In this document: positions 6,801-10,559 of the stretch, piece after piece
Layout of the letters: each line of letters begins with the position of its first letter
How positions within the stretch are numbered: position 1 is the first letter of the stretch
Source: Baffinella frigidus
Lineage: Eukaryota > Cryptophyceae > Cryptomonadales > Baffinellaceae
Reading direction: 5' to 3'
Length of the DNA: 11,334 bases
Assembly (NCBI GenBank): GCA_026770585.1
Contig: MU646711.1
Span: 274,800 to 286,133, forward strand
Notes under the pieces: model-generated
Database searches by the model: none
What the model was told of the DNA's origin: nothing
Seen by the model: the letters and a program-made list of their open reading frames with translations, nothing else
Made by a program: the position numbers and the translations under genes

Positions 6801-7327
6801 ATCGCTCTCAGAAGCACAGCACAATCACTCTGAGAAGCACAGCACAACCACCCTCGGAAACACAGCACACTCTGCGTGCATGGAGCAGCGCTGTTCCAGC
6901 ATGCGGCGCGCGAAGCTCTGACGCTTGTGGGGGGGTAAGGGGGGGGGGGTACAGCTGCTCCGGTCCTTGAACTGAGAGAGGATGACGGACGCGCCGCGCA
7001 CGCTCAGGAGCGCGACCCCCACCTGGGAGGGGTGAGGGGTAAGGTTCTAGGAATGAGGGGCAGGAGTGTCTACGCCCCTGCGGGCGCCGTGGGGCGGAGA
7101 GGCGGGAACCTCGCGGTGCTTGTTCTCCGTGACGGCGCAGAGGTAGGAGTCGGGTCTGCGGGGGCGCACGCGGTCAGGGTTGGGGAGATGGGGCATGGCC
7201 GGTGCGGGAGCGTGTGGGAGGGGAGGGACCTCGCGCCCGAATAGTTGGCGGGGGTAGATGTCGCATCTGTCTTTCCCGTCCTGGGCGTCTGCATGTTGCC
7301 GGAGCCGGGCACGCCAGAGCCGGGCAT
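366..7327 (-). CDS. MSH4: MSH4-like MutS homologue, 5' part of gene, 10 exons (C-terminal half outside window)
   Basis: MSH4 pairs with MSH5 as a clamp on meiotic recombination intermediates and promotes crossovers. Exons (minus strand): 7327-7230, 7155-7110, 7022-6953, 6701-6623, 5683-5611, 5162-5094, 4150-4110, 2687-2585, 1365-1268, 432-366. The sum is 744 nt = 248 codons, with compatible phases at all nine junctions and no stop. Residues 1-33 are a variable Gly/Ser/Pro/Thr tail. Residues 34 to about 180 resemble the connector domain (ENKHREVGVA, ILSQF, HFNDNKGLE). From about 185 the MutS lever/core domain begins (IDYSTNINLE, then DHTKTAAGKRLLRSN, then LDTINQRLDF). Family members have similar motifs in this order, for example FNETKGLEY and RLRSNILEP in human MSH4. 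The ATPase half is missing because the window ends. The start ATG at 7327 is the first in its frame after a TGA at 7363-7361. MSH5 is less likely because the connector motifs fit MSH4 better. Confidence 0.85.
433..879. other. MSH4 intron 9, left part: telomere-like tract and AT-rich unique sequence
   Basis: Positions 443-486 are degenerate TTTAGGG adjoining the acceptor of exon 10. Positions 490-860 are mostly unique and AT-rich; short matching arms (CTACCACGC with GCGTGGTAG, GGCGTGTTT with AAACACGCC) cross rather than nest, so no clean element is defined. No gene is seen. Confidence 0.5.
880..1231 (-). pseudogene. Four decayed copies of the 3' edge of MSH4 exon 9 with donor sites
   Basis: Copies at 1188-1231 (NHTKTAAGMRLLRS, AA|GTGACT), 1110-1145 (GKRFFRP, AA|GTAACC), 999-1017 (QRLLCP, AA|GTCACC) and 880-942 (KRLLRS, AT|GTCACC). 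Three of the repeats are followed by the same intron stretch, roughly TCCTCCTACCC then a match to AATCAGAGACTTGATAC. The intact exon end sits at 1268. The copies are separated by telomere-like repeat at 941-985 and 1016-1100. The unit of duplication is therefore exon end plus donor plus start of intron. Confidence 0.75.
1268..1365 (-). CDS. MSH4: MSH4 exon 9 (MutS core motif)
   Basis: 98 nt: 32 codons plus AA. It begins EIVANIRGQKKACLLG, then IMDHTKTAAGKRLLRS. D/N-x-T-K-T-x-x-G-x-R-L-L-R-S/A-N is the hallmark of MutS domain III, and the wording fits MSH4/MSH5 best. Acceptor GTGGGCAG. The donor AA|GTTATT is weak, but AA|C completes the conserved Asn. Copies of its start lie at 1553-1597 and 1639-1739, and copies of its end at 1188-1231, 1110-1145, 999-1017 and 880-942, each with its own donor. 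Confidence 0.88.
1420..1554. repeat. Compound microsatellite (TG)n(AG)n(TA)n(GA)n
   Basis: TG run, then AG/GCGA run, then a TA tract of about 50 bases at 1462-1513, then GA again to 1554. It lies in MSH4 intron 8 between two copies of the exon 9 start. The flank at 1401-1425 is repeated at 1760-1785, so the microsatellite was duplicated along with exon sequence. Confidence 0.95.
1553..1597 (-). pseudogene. Second copy of exon 9 start with acceptor
   Basis: The acceptor GTGTGGGCAG is followed by EIVANILGQKKACLL, after which the sequence passes directly into the GA microsatellite. It is nearly identical to the start of the intact exon 9 (one replacement, Arg to Leu), so the copy is recent. It has no donor of its own and cannot act alone. 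Confidence 0.8.
1639..1739 (-). pseudogene. Third copy of MSH4 exon 9: open, with acceptor and donor (possible alternative exon)
   Basis: 101 nt, 33 codons plus two bases, so it has the same phases as exon 9 (98 nt). It reads EIVANIWGQKKACLF, then diverges to MITDPAVAYKK, GAGQRLQ. The acceptor TTTCTTCCCATGGCAG is stronger than that of exon 9, and the donor GG|GTAACT is good. No stop. The conserved H-T-K-T-A-A-G-K-R-L-L-R-S core is lost apart from G-x-G-x-R-L. It may be a decayed duplicate that happens to stay open, or a mutually exclusive exon; sequence alone cannot decide. Confidence 0.6.
1779..1884. repeat. Compound microsatellite (TG)n(GA)n(GACA)n
   Basis: TG run, long GA run, then GACAGACA units, ending at GAGGAGGCAG where a fourth, very short exon 9 edge (KKVCLL reading, to about 1906) begins. 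It is the duplicated partner of the repeat at 1420-1554. Confidence 0.93.
1897..1959. repeat. Dispersed half of a foldback element
   Basis: Contains CACTAAGTAGACCT, then CACTAAGTGGACCTCG and GGTGGTCCACTCTCA. The same string, with a few changes, forms the right arm of the hairpin at 4571-4608. CTTAGTGGTCACTAAG is also nearly self-complementary. This looks like a degraded copy of a small inverted-repeat element. Confidence 0.6.
1977..2160. repeat. Telomere-like TTTAGGG tract (intron 8)
   Basis: Mostly GTTTAGGG units with variants (TTTAGTG, TTTATGG, TTTGGGG). Sense to MSH4 this is CCCTAAA. Positions 2161-2365 are unique sequence with no recognised gene. Confidence 0.95.
2370..2429 (-). pseudogene. 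Partial copy of MSH4 exon 8 (3' part with donor)
   Basis: Reads VEFRCPSTYIQIDHSTNINL and keeps the CTG|GTCTGT donor; the 5' part is replaced by sequence running into CCCTAAACCC repeat. One replacement (Tyr to His) from the intact exon at 2585-2687. It has no acceptor. Confidence 0.8.
2437..2575. repeat. Telomere-like repeats in both orientations between exon 8 copies
   Basis: 2437-2490 is CCCTAAACCC/AACCCGAAACCC; 2507-2572 is TTTAGGG. The switch of orientation at about 2495 is a head-to-head junction of degenerate telomere-like DNA. Confidence 0.85.
2585..2687 (-). CDS. MSH4: MSH4 exon 8 (connector/lever junction)
   Basis: 103 nt: C completing Ser, then 34 codons. It starts EFGQQYNYAMRSLRVEF and ends YIQIDYSTNINL. 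As I recall human MSH4, the two align without a gap here (FIQNSVYAPKSLKICF, then MIDSSSAQNLEL). ID-x-S-T-x-x-NL marks the start of the MutS lever/core domain. Acceptor AACACCAG, donor CTG|GTCTGT (phase 0). Six partial copies surround it, and this is the only one carrying both ends. Confidence 0.88.
2710..2832. repeat. TAGTTGTACTAGTTGTAGG minisatellite, first block
   Basis: Degenerate units of roughly TTTTAGTTGTACTAGTTG. On the minus strand these read as Gln-Leu-Val/Tyr-Asn-Tyr runs. They resemble the exon 8 string CAGTACAACTAC and abut exon 8 copies, which suggests expansion from exon sequence. Confidence 0.8.
3041..3092. repeat. CCGTAGG/CCTACGG inverted-repeat segment
   Basis: CCGTAGGAA, then TCCCTACGG, then CTACCGTAGGTTCC, giving nested short hairpins. 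A similar CCGTAGGACCCTACCGTAGG-type pattern occurs inside the element at 4926-5085, so both may be remnants of one family. Confidence 0.4.
3186..3568. repeat. TAGTTGTACTAGTTGTAGG minisatellite, second block with foldback
   Basis: Units of TTAGTTGTACTAGTTGTAGG. At 3197-3213 the motif is inverted (AACTAAAAGCCTACAAC) and pairs perfectly over 17 bp with 3278-3294. Between them lie ACTACTACAACTA units in the opposite orientation. The block contains exon 8 copies at 3305-3344 and, at its right edge, 3569-3610. Confidence 0.85.
3614..3946. repeat. Long telomere-like TTTAGGG tract (intron 7)
   Basis: More than 300 bp, with perfect GTTTAGG arrays at 3648-3680 and 3783-3830 and a run of the TTGAGGG variant at 3842-3908. 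Sense to MSH4 it is CCCTAAA. Confidence 0.97.
4020..4252 (-). pseudogene. Decayed copies of MSH4 exon 7 edges, with GCCGTTTAC repeats
   Basis: 4020-4041 repeats the exon 7 end and donor (NALIK, stop, AG|GTGCCA). 4191-4206 and 4238-4252 repeat its acceptor and first codons (GCGCAG|TACCTG-like), each joined to GCCGTTTAC or CGGCGTTTAC units (4166-4176, 4214-4222, 4261-4269, and weaker ones near 4344 and 4386). The intact exon is 4110-4150. Confidence 0.65.
4110..4150 (-). CDS. MSH4: MSH4 exon 7 (41-nt small exon)
   Basis: 41 nt: 13 codons plus AG, reading YLALSALHALIKY. AG|C completes Ser before EFGQQY. Family members have a similar helix (Y/H-x-L-A-x-x-A-L/V-I/L-K-Y/W) at this spot, followed by V/I-E-F. 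Acceptor GCGCAG, donor GTGCCA. The exon is too short for ORF finders and is recognisable only through phase and homology. Decayed copies flank it at 4020-4041, 4191-4206 and 4238-4252. Confidence 0.85.
4270..4526. other. MSH4 intron 6, unassigned segment
   Basis: Purine-rich on the plus strand with several poly-G/poly-C runs (4296-4303, 4418-4425). Short open frames exist here but have no start context, no splice logic with MSH4 and no recognisable motif. Nothing further is seen. Confidence 0.5.
4527..4608. mobile_element. Foldback/MITE-like hairpin
   Basis: Two arms of about 37 bp (4527-4565 and 4571-4608), complementary with a few mismatches around a 5-bp loop. The core is CGAGGTCCACTTGGTGACC against GGTCACTAAGTGGACCTCG. 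A second copy of one arm is at 1921-1959. No coding capacity and no clear target-site duplication. Confidence 0.6.
4640..4930 (-). pseudogene. Partial copies of MSH4 exon 6 either side of a telomere-like tract
   Basis: 4871-4930 reads VAPPATSAVELQLAAQ and has donor CAG|GTTTAG, where the donor itself is the first telomere-like unit. 4640-4652 is a very short echo of the same TTAGCTGCACA end, on the far side of the repeat. The 5' part of the longer copy is cut off where the 4926-5085 element starts. Confidence 0.7.
4649..4870. repeat. Telomere-like CCCTAAA tract, reversed relative to other intron tracts
   Basis: CCCTAAACCCTAAA with a near-perfect array at 4806-4870. The plus strand is C-rich, so the MSH4 sense strand here is TTTAGGG, opposite to most intron tracts. 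It directly provides the GTTTAG that follows the exon 6 copy. Confidence 0.97.
4926..5085. mobile_element. MITE-like element in MSH4 intron 6
   Basis: About 160 bp bounded by inverted CCCGGCTCAAATCG and CGATTTGAGCGGG. It contains a second inverted pair, CCATCTATT with AATAGATGG, and a hairpin CCGTCGG/CCGACGG at 5024-5040. No ORF. It lies between the truncated exon 6 copy and the intact exon 6. Confidence 0.6.
5094..5162 (-). CDS. MSH4: MSH4 exon 6
   Basis: 69 nt, exactly 23 codons, phase 0 at both ends. It begins GLEDVHALATPETSAVELQL and ends AAQ. The acceptor CCCTAAAGCAG comes straight out of a telomere-like unit, and the donor CAG|GTAACT is near-canonical. It continues the conserved N-x-K-G-L-E motif from exon 5 and leads into a helix completed by exon 7. 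A truncated copy lies at 4871-4930. Confidence 0.85.
5167..5500. repeat. Telomere-like TTTAGGG tract (intron 5)
   Basis: Degenerate units with a clean GTTTAGG array of about 60 bp at 5390-5450 and TTTAGTG variants at 5355-5385. On the MSH4 sense strand its last unit is CCCTAAAGCAG, the acceptor of exon 6. Confidence 0.97.
5503..5531 (-). pseudogene. Partial copy of MSH4 exon 5 end with GC donor
   Basis: Reads CYHFNDNK followed by GCACTC. Only the last third of the exon remains, bounded on both sides by telomere-like repeat (5532-5600 is TTTTAGG/TTCAGGG). Preservation of AAG|GCAC supports a GC splice site in the parent exon. Confidence 0.75.
5611..5683 (-). CDS. MSH4: MSH4 exon 5 (connector domain; GC 5' splice site)
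   Basis: 73 nt: C completing Ser, then 24 codons reading LSTALERSTGFITLVKRHHF, then NDNK. The NDNK end joins GLE of exon 6 to give FNDNKGLE, which parallels FNETKGLE of human MSH4. Nearly every codon ends in G or C. The acceptor is CCTGAGCGCAG inside degenerate telomere-like repeat. After AAG there is no GT, so the donor must be GCACGC. Two truncated copies keep the same AAG|GCAC. Partial copies lie at 5503-5531, 5749-5781, 6190-6232 and 6447-6489. Confidence 0.8.
5749..5781 (-). pseudogene. Internally deleted copy of MSH4 exon 5
   Basis: It keeps acceptor CAACGCAG, the first part of the exon and the last AACAAG|GCACAC, but lacks the middle; the deletion shifts the frame. Flanked by degenerate TTTAGGG at 5690-5745 and 5785-5870. 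Confidence 0.7.
5895..6170. mobile_element. MITE-like element with ATTCAATTTAACCCG ends
   Basis: The ends ATTCAATTTAACCCG and CGGGTTAAATTGAATA are inverted repeats, and the sub-terminal TTTGTGCTATG pairs with CATAGCACAAA. Length about 276 bp. GGTTTGTGCTATGGTAAAGCT occurs twice inside (about 5932 and 6087). It contains a perfect 16-bp palindrome, GCGTGACCGGTCACGC, at 5991-6006. A third end copy is at 6391-6427. No credible ORF. Confidence 0.65.
6190..6489 (-). pseudogene. Two 43-nt copies of MSH4 exon 5 with GT donors
   Basis: 6190-6232 reads LNPALERSTGLITH and 6447-6489 reads LSTALERSTGFITL. Both begin after CAACGCAG or CGAACGCAG, both are 43 nt, and both end at GTACCTTA. Each is open, in phase with exon 4 (phase 2) and exon 6 (phase 0). 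They lack the last ten residues of exon 5. Just downstream in the sense direction each meets the ATTCAATTTAACCC element end. Between them at 6366-6381 is a perfect palindrome, AGGTATCATGATACCT. Confidence 0.65.
6495..6600. repeat. Telomere-like tract TTTAGGG/TTTATGG (intron 4)
   Basis: Alternating blocks of GTTTAGG and GTTTATGG units adjoining the acceptor of the upstream exon 5 copy and ending just before the donor region of exon 4. Confidence 0.95.
6623..6701 (-). CDS. MSH4: MSH4 exon 4 (connector domain)
   Basis: 79 nt: AC completing Tyr, 25 codons, then AG. It reads TTLLHLLLTMAPGAEILLPH, then TMENS. This aligns with the family stretch of a Leu-rich helix followed by P-x-E-I-I/L-x-x-N/H-T. 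Acceptor CGGCAG, donor AG|GTTGGT; AG|C makes Ser across the junction. The pyrimidine-rich CCTCCTCCACCTCCTCC lies inside the exon and is coding. Confidence 0.83.
6769..6871. repeat. Tandem repeat of about 23 bp in MSH4 intron 3
   Basis: Four to five imperfect units of GAAGCACAGCACAATCACTC. Intron 3 (6702-6952) also holds a poly-G run at 6929-6949 next to the donor of exon 3. No exon is supported in it. Confidence 0.8.
6953..7022 (-). CDS. MSH4: MSH4 exon 3 (connector domain)
   Basis: 70 nt: 23 codons plus T. It begins VGVALLSV, directly continuing ENKHRE from exon 2, and ends ILSQFKDRSS. The split codon T|AC gives Tyr, producing SSY as in plant MSH4 (TTY in the human protein). The acceptor is a clean pyrimidine tract ending CTCCCAG. 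The donor GTACCC is followed by a run of C on the sense strand. The V/I-I-L-S-Q-F/Y motif is shared with animal and plant MSH4. Confidence 0.85.
7110..7155 (-). CDS. MSH4: MSH4 exon 2 (connector start)
   Basis: 46 nt: one base completing an Arg codon, then 15 codons reading PDSYLCAVTENKHRE. The acceptor is a C-rich tract ending CCCCGCAG and the donor is GAG|GTTCCC (phase 0). This is the first part that looks like family members, where a short beta strand (V-x-x-L/V-x-E-N/G-R) precedes the Glu-Val/Ile-Gly-Met/Val-Ala motif, here completed in exon 3. Confidence 0.8.
7230..7327 (-). CDS. MSH4: MSH4 exon 1 (start codon, variable N-terminus)
   Basis: 98 nt: 32 codons plus AG, then donor GTCCCT. 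It encodes MPGSGVPGSGNMQTP and a Thr/Ser/Ala-rich tail ending NYSGA. The split codon AG|A makes Arg with exon 2, so phase 2 matches. MSH4 N-termini are disordered and poorly conserved, so this exon rests on the ATG, the frame and the junction rather than on homology. The same frame upstream (7684-7364) carries more GSG repeats but is closed by a TGA at 7363-7361, so a longer N-terminus would need another splice. Confidence 0.65.
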
Positions 7328-7848
7328 CGATCTCGACTGCCGAGGAATGTGGTGTTGGCGTCAGGTGAGCGGCGCGCAGCGGGCGGACGTTCCTCGCAAG
7401 CGCGCGAAATGGTCAAGATCTACGCGTCTGCACGCAATTTCAAATTGTTCTCTCGAGAGCGCAGATCTGACCTGCTTAGCCGAGCCTGGGACCGATCGGA
7501 TCTGCGCGGAACCAGGGACATTGTTCCGGGCCCCAGATCCAGGCAGGTTAGACGTCAGCCCCGATCCTGGCGTGTTTCTCGTCCCAGATCCAAGCGTCCC
7601 AGATCCAAGCAGGCCAGACGTCGCCCCAGATCCCGGCGGCCCAGAACCTTGCCAGGAGGCGGGGTTGCTGTTGACAGAGTACATCGTTTCCCGCGAAGCC
7701 TTCTCCGTCTTGCCACAACCTGCGTGAAACAGGGTTCAACACACCGTGCGGCCGGAACATTGCCAGGGTTGCCCTGTGCGGCATCATCCTTCCTGCGCGG
7801 CATAGCGCGGCATCCTCCGCTCCCCTCCCCCTCCCCCCTATCCTCCAG
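7328..7848. other. Upstream region of MSH4 with a GGATCTGGG minisatellite
   Basis: GC-rich. From about 7480 to 7650 (minus strand) GGATCTGGG units recur, including two longer repeats sharing GACGTCT and CCTGC. In the MSH4 frame they read as PGSG/LGSG-like units, echoing MPGSGVPGSG of exon 1, but a TGA at 7363-7361 separates them. The region may hold the promoter and 5' UTR; no core promoter motif was identified. Open frames in all six frames reflect GC content. Confidence 0.5.
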
Positions 7849-8064
7849 CGCTTCACCCCAAAGCCACAAACTCCGGCGAAGCAGCTCAAAGCGTACTATC
7901 ATGCAGCCAACATAGAGCGTGACGCCACGGGAGGGTTCTCCTCGGATGGTCCCTCTGTGGCTGATGCAGGGCTAGTTGGGAGGAGCTTACCAGGCCTTCT
8001 TCAAGATCGGCGAACCTGGGCGGCGAGCAAGTTTTTTTTGGCAACTTTGAAAAGTTACCATAAT
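7849..8064 (+). CDS. Possible exon of an unidentified plus-strand gene divergent from MSH4
   Basis: A strong pyrimidine tract (7819-7845) ending CTCCAG precedes an open frame of 72 codons up to a TAA at 8065. It reads RFTPKPQTPAKQLKAYYHAA, then NIERDATGGFSSDG. Several GT donors are available (around 7948, 7953 and 7976), so the exon probably ends before the stop. Codon third positions are less G/C-rich than in MSH4. The product is not recognised and no neighbouring exon is proven. Confidence 0.3.
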
Positions 8065-8755
8065 TAACTTAGAGGGGAATGTGTTTCTCACCCCCTGTTT
8101 CGTCCCGCAAAGATTCAAAATAAATGGCTCCAACGATTCTCTGAAGCGTTGGCGTTGGTCGAGGGCGGCGTTAACCCTCCTCCTCGGCTCCGCCACAGCG
8201 CTCCAGGGTGTGAACGGGAAGAGGGTTCGAGGATGGCATCCTCTGAGCCTAAAGTAGATCCTCGACCGATGTACGACATGATGGTCTGTCCGCGATTCCC
8301 AGCACTCAACCGCATCCTGGCATAGCCTAGCCTGGAGCCCGACACGCCACATGCTAGTTGCCTCCGCGCAGCGCTGTCCCTTTGTGCCACATAACGCTCT
8401 TCTCCGGCAACCTTCAGATGCCTCCAATTTCAAGAGGGCGTTTCACAGTCTCCACGTGCCTTTTTCTTGAAGACCCACACCGTAGCTGGCTGGACCAGCA
8501 TCGACCACTACGCCGCTGCTGTGTCCCCTGACAGACTGTCTCAGATCTGAAGGTCAAACATGGCCTCCAGGTGCCACGCGGGTTTGACAAGCAGCTCTCC
8601 CTCCCCCGCTCGATGTCGGCGGTGTTCAGGCGAGTCCCCCGCACTCCTCATGACCACTCCCACATTTTCCTGCTGCAAACCCTGCCCGGTCTAAATTAGG
8701 TATCGTCATGGTACAGAATCGGCGCGGTTTAATCACCTGTCACACGAGGGCCTGC
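8065..8755. other. GC-rich unassigned region, several overlapping open frames
   Basis: Plus-strand readings without stops include one ending NRILA before a stop at 8324-8326, and one after acceptor-like CAACCTTCAG (to 8419) that reads FFLKTHTVAGWTSIDHYAAA and continues to a TGA near 8549. Minus-strand frames of up to 148 codons overlap them. They may be exons of the gene suggested at 7849, but no set of splice junctions can be fixed and no family is recognised. Confidence 0.3.
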
Positions 8756-8970
8756 ACCCTAAACTCTAAACCCTAACCCCTGAACCCTCAAACCTCAAAC
8801 CCCAAACCCTAACCCCTGAACCCTAAACCCTAACCTCTACCCCCTAACCCCTGAACCCTAAACCCTCAACCCCAAACCCTAACCCCTGAACCCTAAACCC
8901 TAAACCCCAACCCCTGAACCCTAACCCCTGCACCCTAAACTCCGCCCCCTAACCCCTAACCCCTAAACCC
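8756..8970. repeat. Telomere-like CCCTAAA tract, C-rich on plus strand
   Basis: Degenerate CCCTAAACCC, CCCTAACCCCTGAACC and CCTCAACCCC units; a further short array is at 9045-9084. The orientation is opposite to most tracts inside MSH4. Confidence 0.95.
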
Positions 8971-9397
8971 GTGCAGCATGCTCGCCGTGCCGCCCTCGGG
9001 CGAGAAGGACTCGGAAACTCACGCGGCGGATATACCGCCCGGTCTAAACCCTAAACCCTAAATCTTAAACCCTCAGCCCTAGACCGTGTGGAAACTCCCG
9101 CGGCGGATGATATCTCGCCCGGTCTAGCTCCCTCCCAGTCTATTTGTTCAAATCTTGGGATTTTCCGAGTCCCTCTGGATTTCATCCGGACGAGTATTTA
9201 TGATAAATACGCACCGGCAACGAATTTTACTGCACAAATGCTTTTATAATTACTAGTAAGATCCATGTATGTAGTAAATTTTGTTGCCGGCGCGTATTTA
9301 TCATAAATACTCGCCGCGATTAGATTTTCCGAGTCCCTCAAACTCCCGCGGCGGATGATAGCTCGCCTGGTCTAGCTCCCTCTCAGTCTATTTGTTC
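8971..9397 (+). repeat. Three copies of a GAAACTCCCGCGGCGGAT segment
   Basis: Copies at 9014-9044, 9091-9149 and 9340-9397 share AAACTCNCGCGGCGGAT and CGCCCGGTCTA. The first has an upstream part: CCCTAAACCCGTGCAG, then an open plus-strand reading MLAVPPSGEKDSETHAADIP, then GTCTAAACC. That is the acceptor/exon/donor layout seen at the MSH4 exons. The other two continue into TAGCTCCCTCYCAGTCTATTTG, an element end. The product is unknown, so the coding claim is weak. Confidence 0.45.
9176..9322. mobile_element. MITE-like element A with long inverted arms
   Basis: Arms of about 50 bp (9191-9240 and 9255-9314) contain CGAGTATTTATGATAAATAC and CGGCAAC, then TTTTACT. GTATTTATGATAAATAC is itself nearly palindromic. 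The element is flanked by an exact 17-bp direct repeat, GATTTTCCGAGTCCCTC (9159-9175 and 9323-9339). The centre matches element B (9753-9900) in reverse orientation. Confidence 0.75.
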
Positions 9398-9570
9398 TCA
9401 TATCCGCAAGACAGTCTCCGGTGTGCGAACATTAATAGTGAGAGGACTGTTAGCCCCTCGAGTTTTATTATTTGTACCAGGGCGAGCCGCTTTACGAATC
9501 TAATATCAGATCCTGGTACTATCATCATGCGAGACGTCCCAGCCTGATAGCCACAGCCTTCTAGCTCCCT

Positions 9571-9698
9571 CCCAGTCTATTTGGTCTCACCAATTTGGGG
9601 GGCCAGGGCTCTTTTTCGTGCCAAAGTTGACGGGTTTGTACCGCAGACCCAGCATATTAACTTAGGAATAGTCCGCCAACCCGACTCAGGCAGAGCTC
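9571..9698. mobile_element. Truncated copy of the CAGTCTATTTGG element
   Basis: It begins CCCAGTCTATTTGGTCTCACC and shares GGGCTCTTT, GTACCGCAGACCCAGCAT and GCCAACCCGA..GAGGCAGAGCTC-like strings, in order, with the full element at 10891-11054. The right inverted end is missing. The 66-codon plus-strand frame over it is not a gene. Confidence 0.7.
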
Positions 9699-9752
9699 TA
9701 AGTCCTCCGGAAAGACTCGAAATCTCTCGGATCAAGACCCGCACGGTGCCTC

Positions 9753-9900
9753 GATCTCACAGGGAAACGTTTTTAATTTAAAACTTGCTGGCAATGAAAT
9801 TTACTACACACAACGAGTTTTACTAGTAATATTAAAGCATTTGTGTAGTAATTTTCATTGAATCAAAAGTTCTAAATTAAAACCGTTTCCCCATGAGATC
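9753..9900. mobile_element. MITE-like element B with ~60-bp inverted arms
   Basis: The left arm starts GATCTCACAGGGAAACG and the right arm ends CGTTTCCCCATGAGATC; both continue through TTTTAATTTA and TTTACTACACA-like stretches. Length 148 bp, AT-rich, non-coding. Its inner 60-70 bp match the reverse complement of the inner part of element A, including ACAAATGCTTT and TTACTAGTAA. Confidence 0.8.
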
Positions 9901-10315
9901 TGCCTCAGTCCATTTGACGGATGTTGTTTCACTCCAAATGATGGCGGAGCACGGTGCCGCCAAGAAGCCAGATTTCAGCCAGATTTGGCCAAAGTGACTT
10001 TCGTGTTCTGGGGGGCAATTTCCTTACGAACTGAATACAAAAGTGGATATTTATCTCATGGCAGAAATAGGCGCCTTTTTCTGTTACAAACAGGCGCCTT
10101 TTTCGTAGACGGACTTTGCCCTCGAGCACTCAGGCGTGGCGGTTTTGCTCGTGAAAAAAATGCTGGTAACTCCTATAATTTTGGGTGCTACAGAATGCCG
10201 AAACTAAGGCCTTCTCTGCAGTAATCTGGCCCTTATTCGGCCGAATAAGGGCATCCACCCTTATGTTTTCACGGGGGCTTGATGCCGGGGGGTTGACCCT
10301 TACCTTGTGTCGGAG
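9901..10315. other. Unassigned spacer with short repeats and a palindrome
   Basis: AGGCGCCTTTTTC occurs twice (about 10069 and 10091). At 10229-10252 there is a perfect 24-bp palindrome centred on TTCGGCCGAA. Small open frames overlap on both strands without splice or family support. No gene is called. Confidence 0.5.
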
Positions 10316-10435
10316 AAACCCCCTAAACCCCAATCCCTAATCCCTAATCCCTAATCCCTAAACCCTAAACCCTAAACCCTCAACCCTCAACCCCTAACCC
10401 CTCAACCCTCAACCCTCAACCCTAACCCCTAACCC

Positions 10436-10488
<53 letters not shown>

Positions 10489-10543
10489 ACCCTGAACCCT
10501 GAACCCTGAACCCTAAACCCCAAATCCTAAATCCTCCACCCTA
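10316..10543. repeat. Telomere-like CCCTAAA/CCCTCAA tract
   Basis: CCCTAATCCC, then CCCTAAA, then a run of the CCCTCAA variant (10375-10495), then CCCTGAA. The homogeneous CCCTCAA block mirrors the TTGAGGG block at 3842-3908 in reverse. Confidence 0.96.
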
Positions 10544-10559
10544 AGCAGACGTTCGCACG

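Noticed and set aside
6870-6930. Extra MSH4 exon reading SFARRMLEQRCSMHA on the minus strand
   Set aside because: With its only good acceptor the phase from exon 3 creates a stop, and exons 3 and 4 already join perfectly as SSY-TTLL.
7202-7915. 237-codon plus-strand open frame and several overlapping frames on both strands
   Set aside because: It runs antisense to MSH4 exon 1 and through a GC-rich minisatellite; long frames in all phases reflect low stop-codon frequency. No motif or splice support.
7987-8433. 148-codon minus-strand open frame
   Set aside because: No recognisable domain. It overlaps equally open frames on the plus strand, and Arg/Cys-rich composition suggests a composition artefact.
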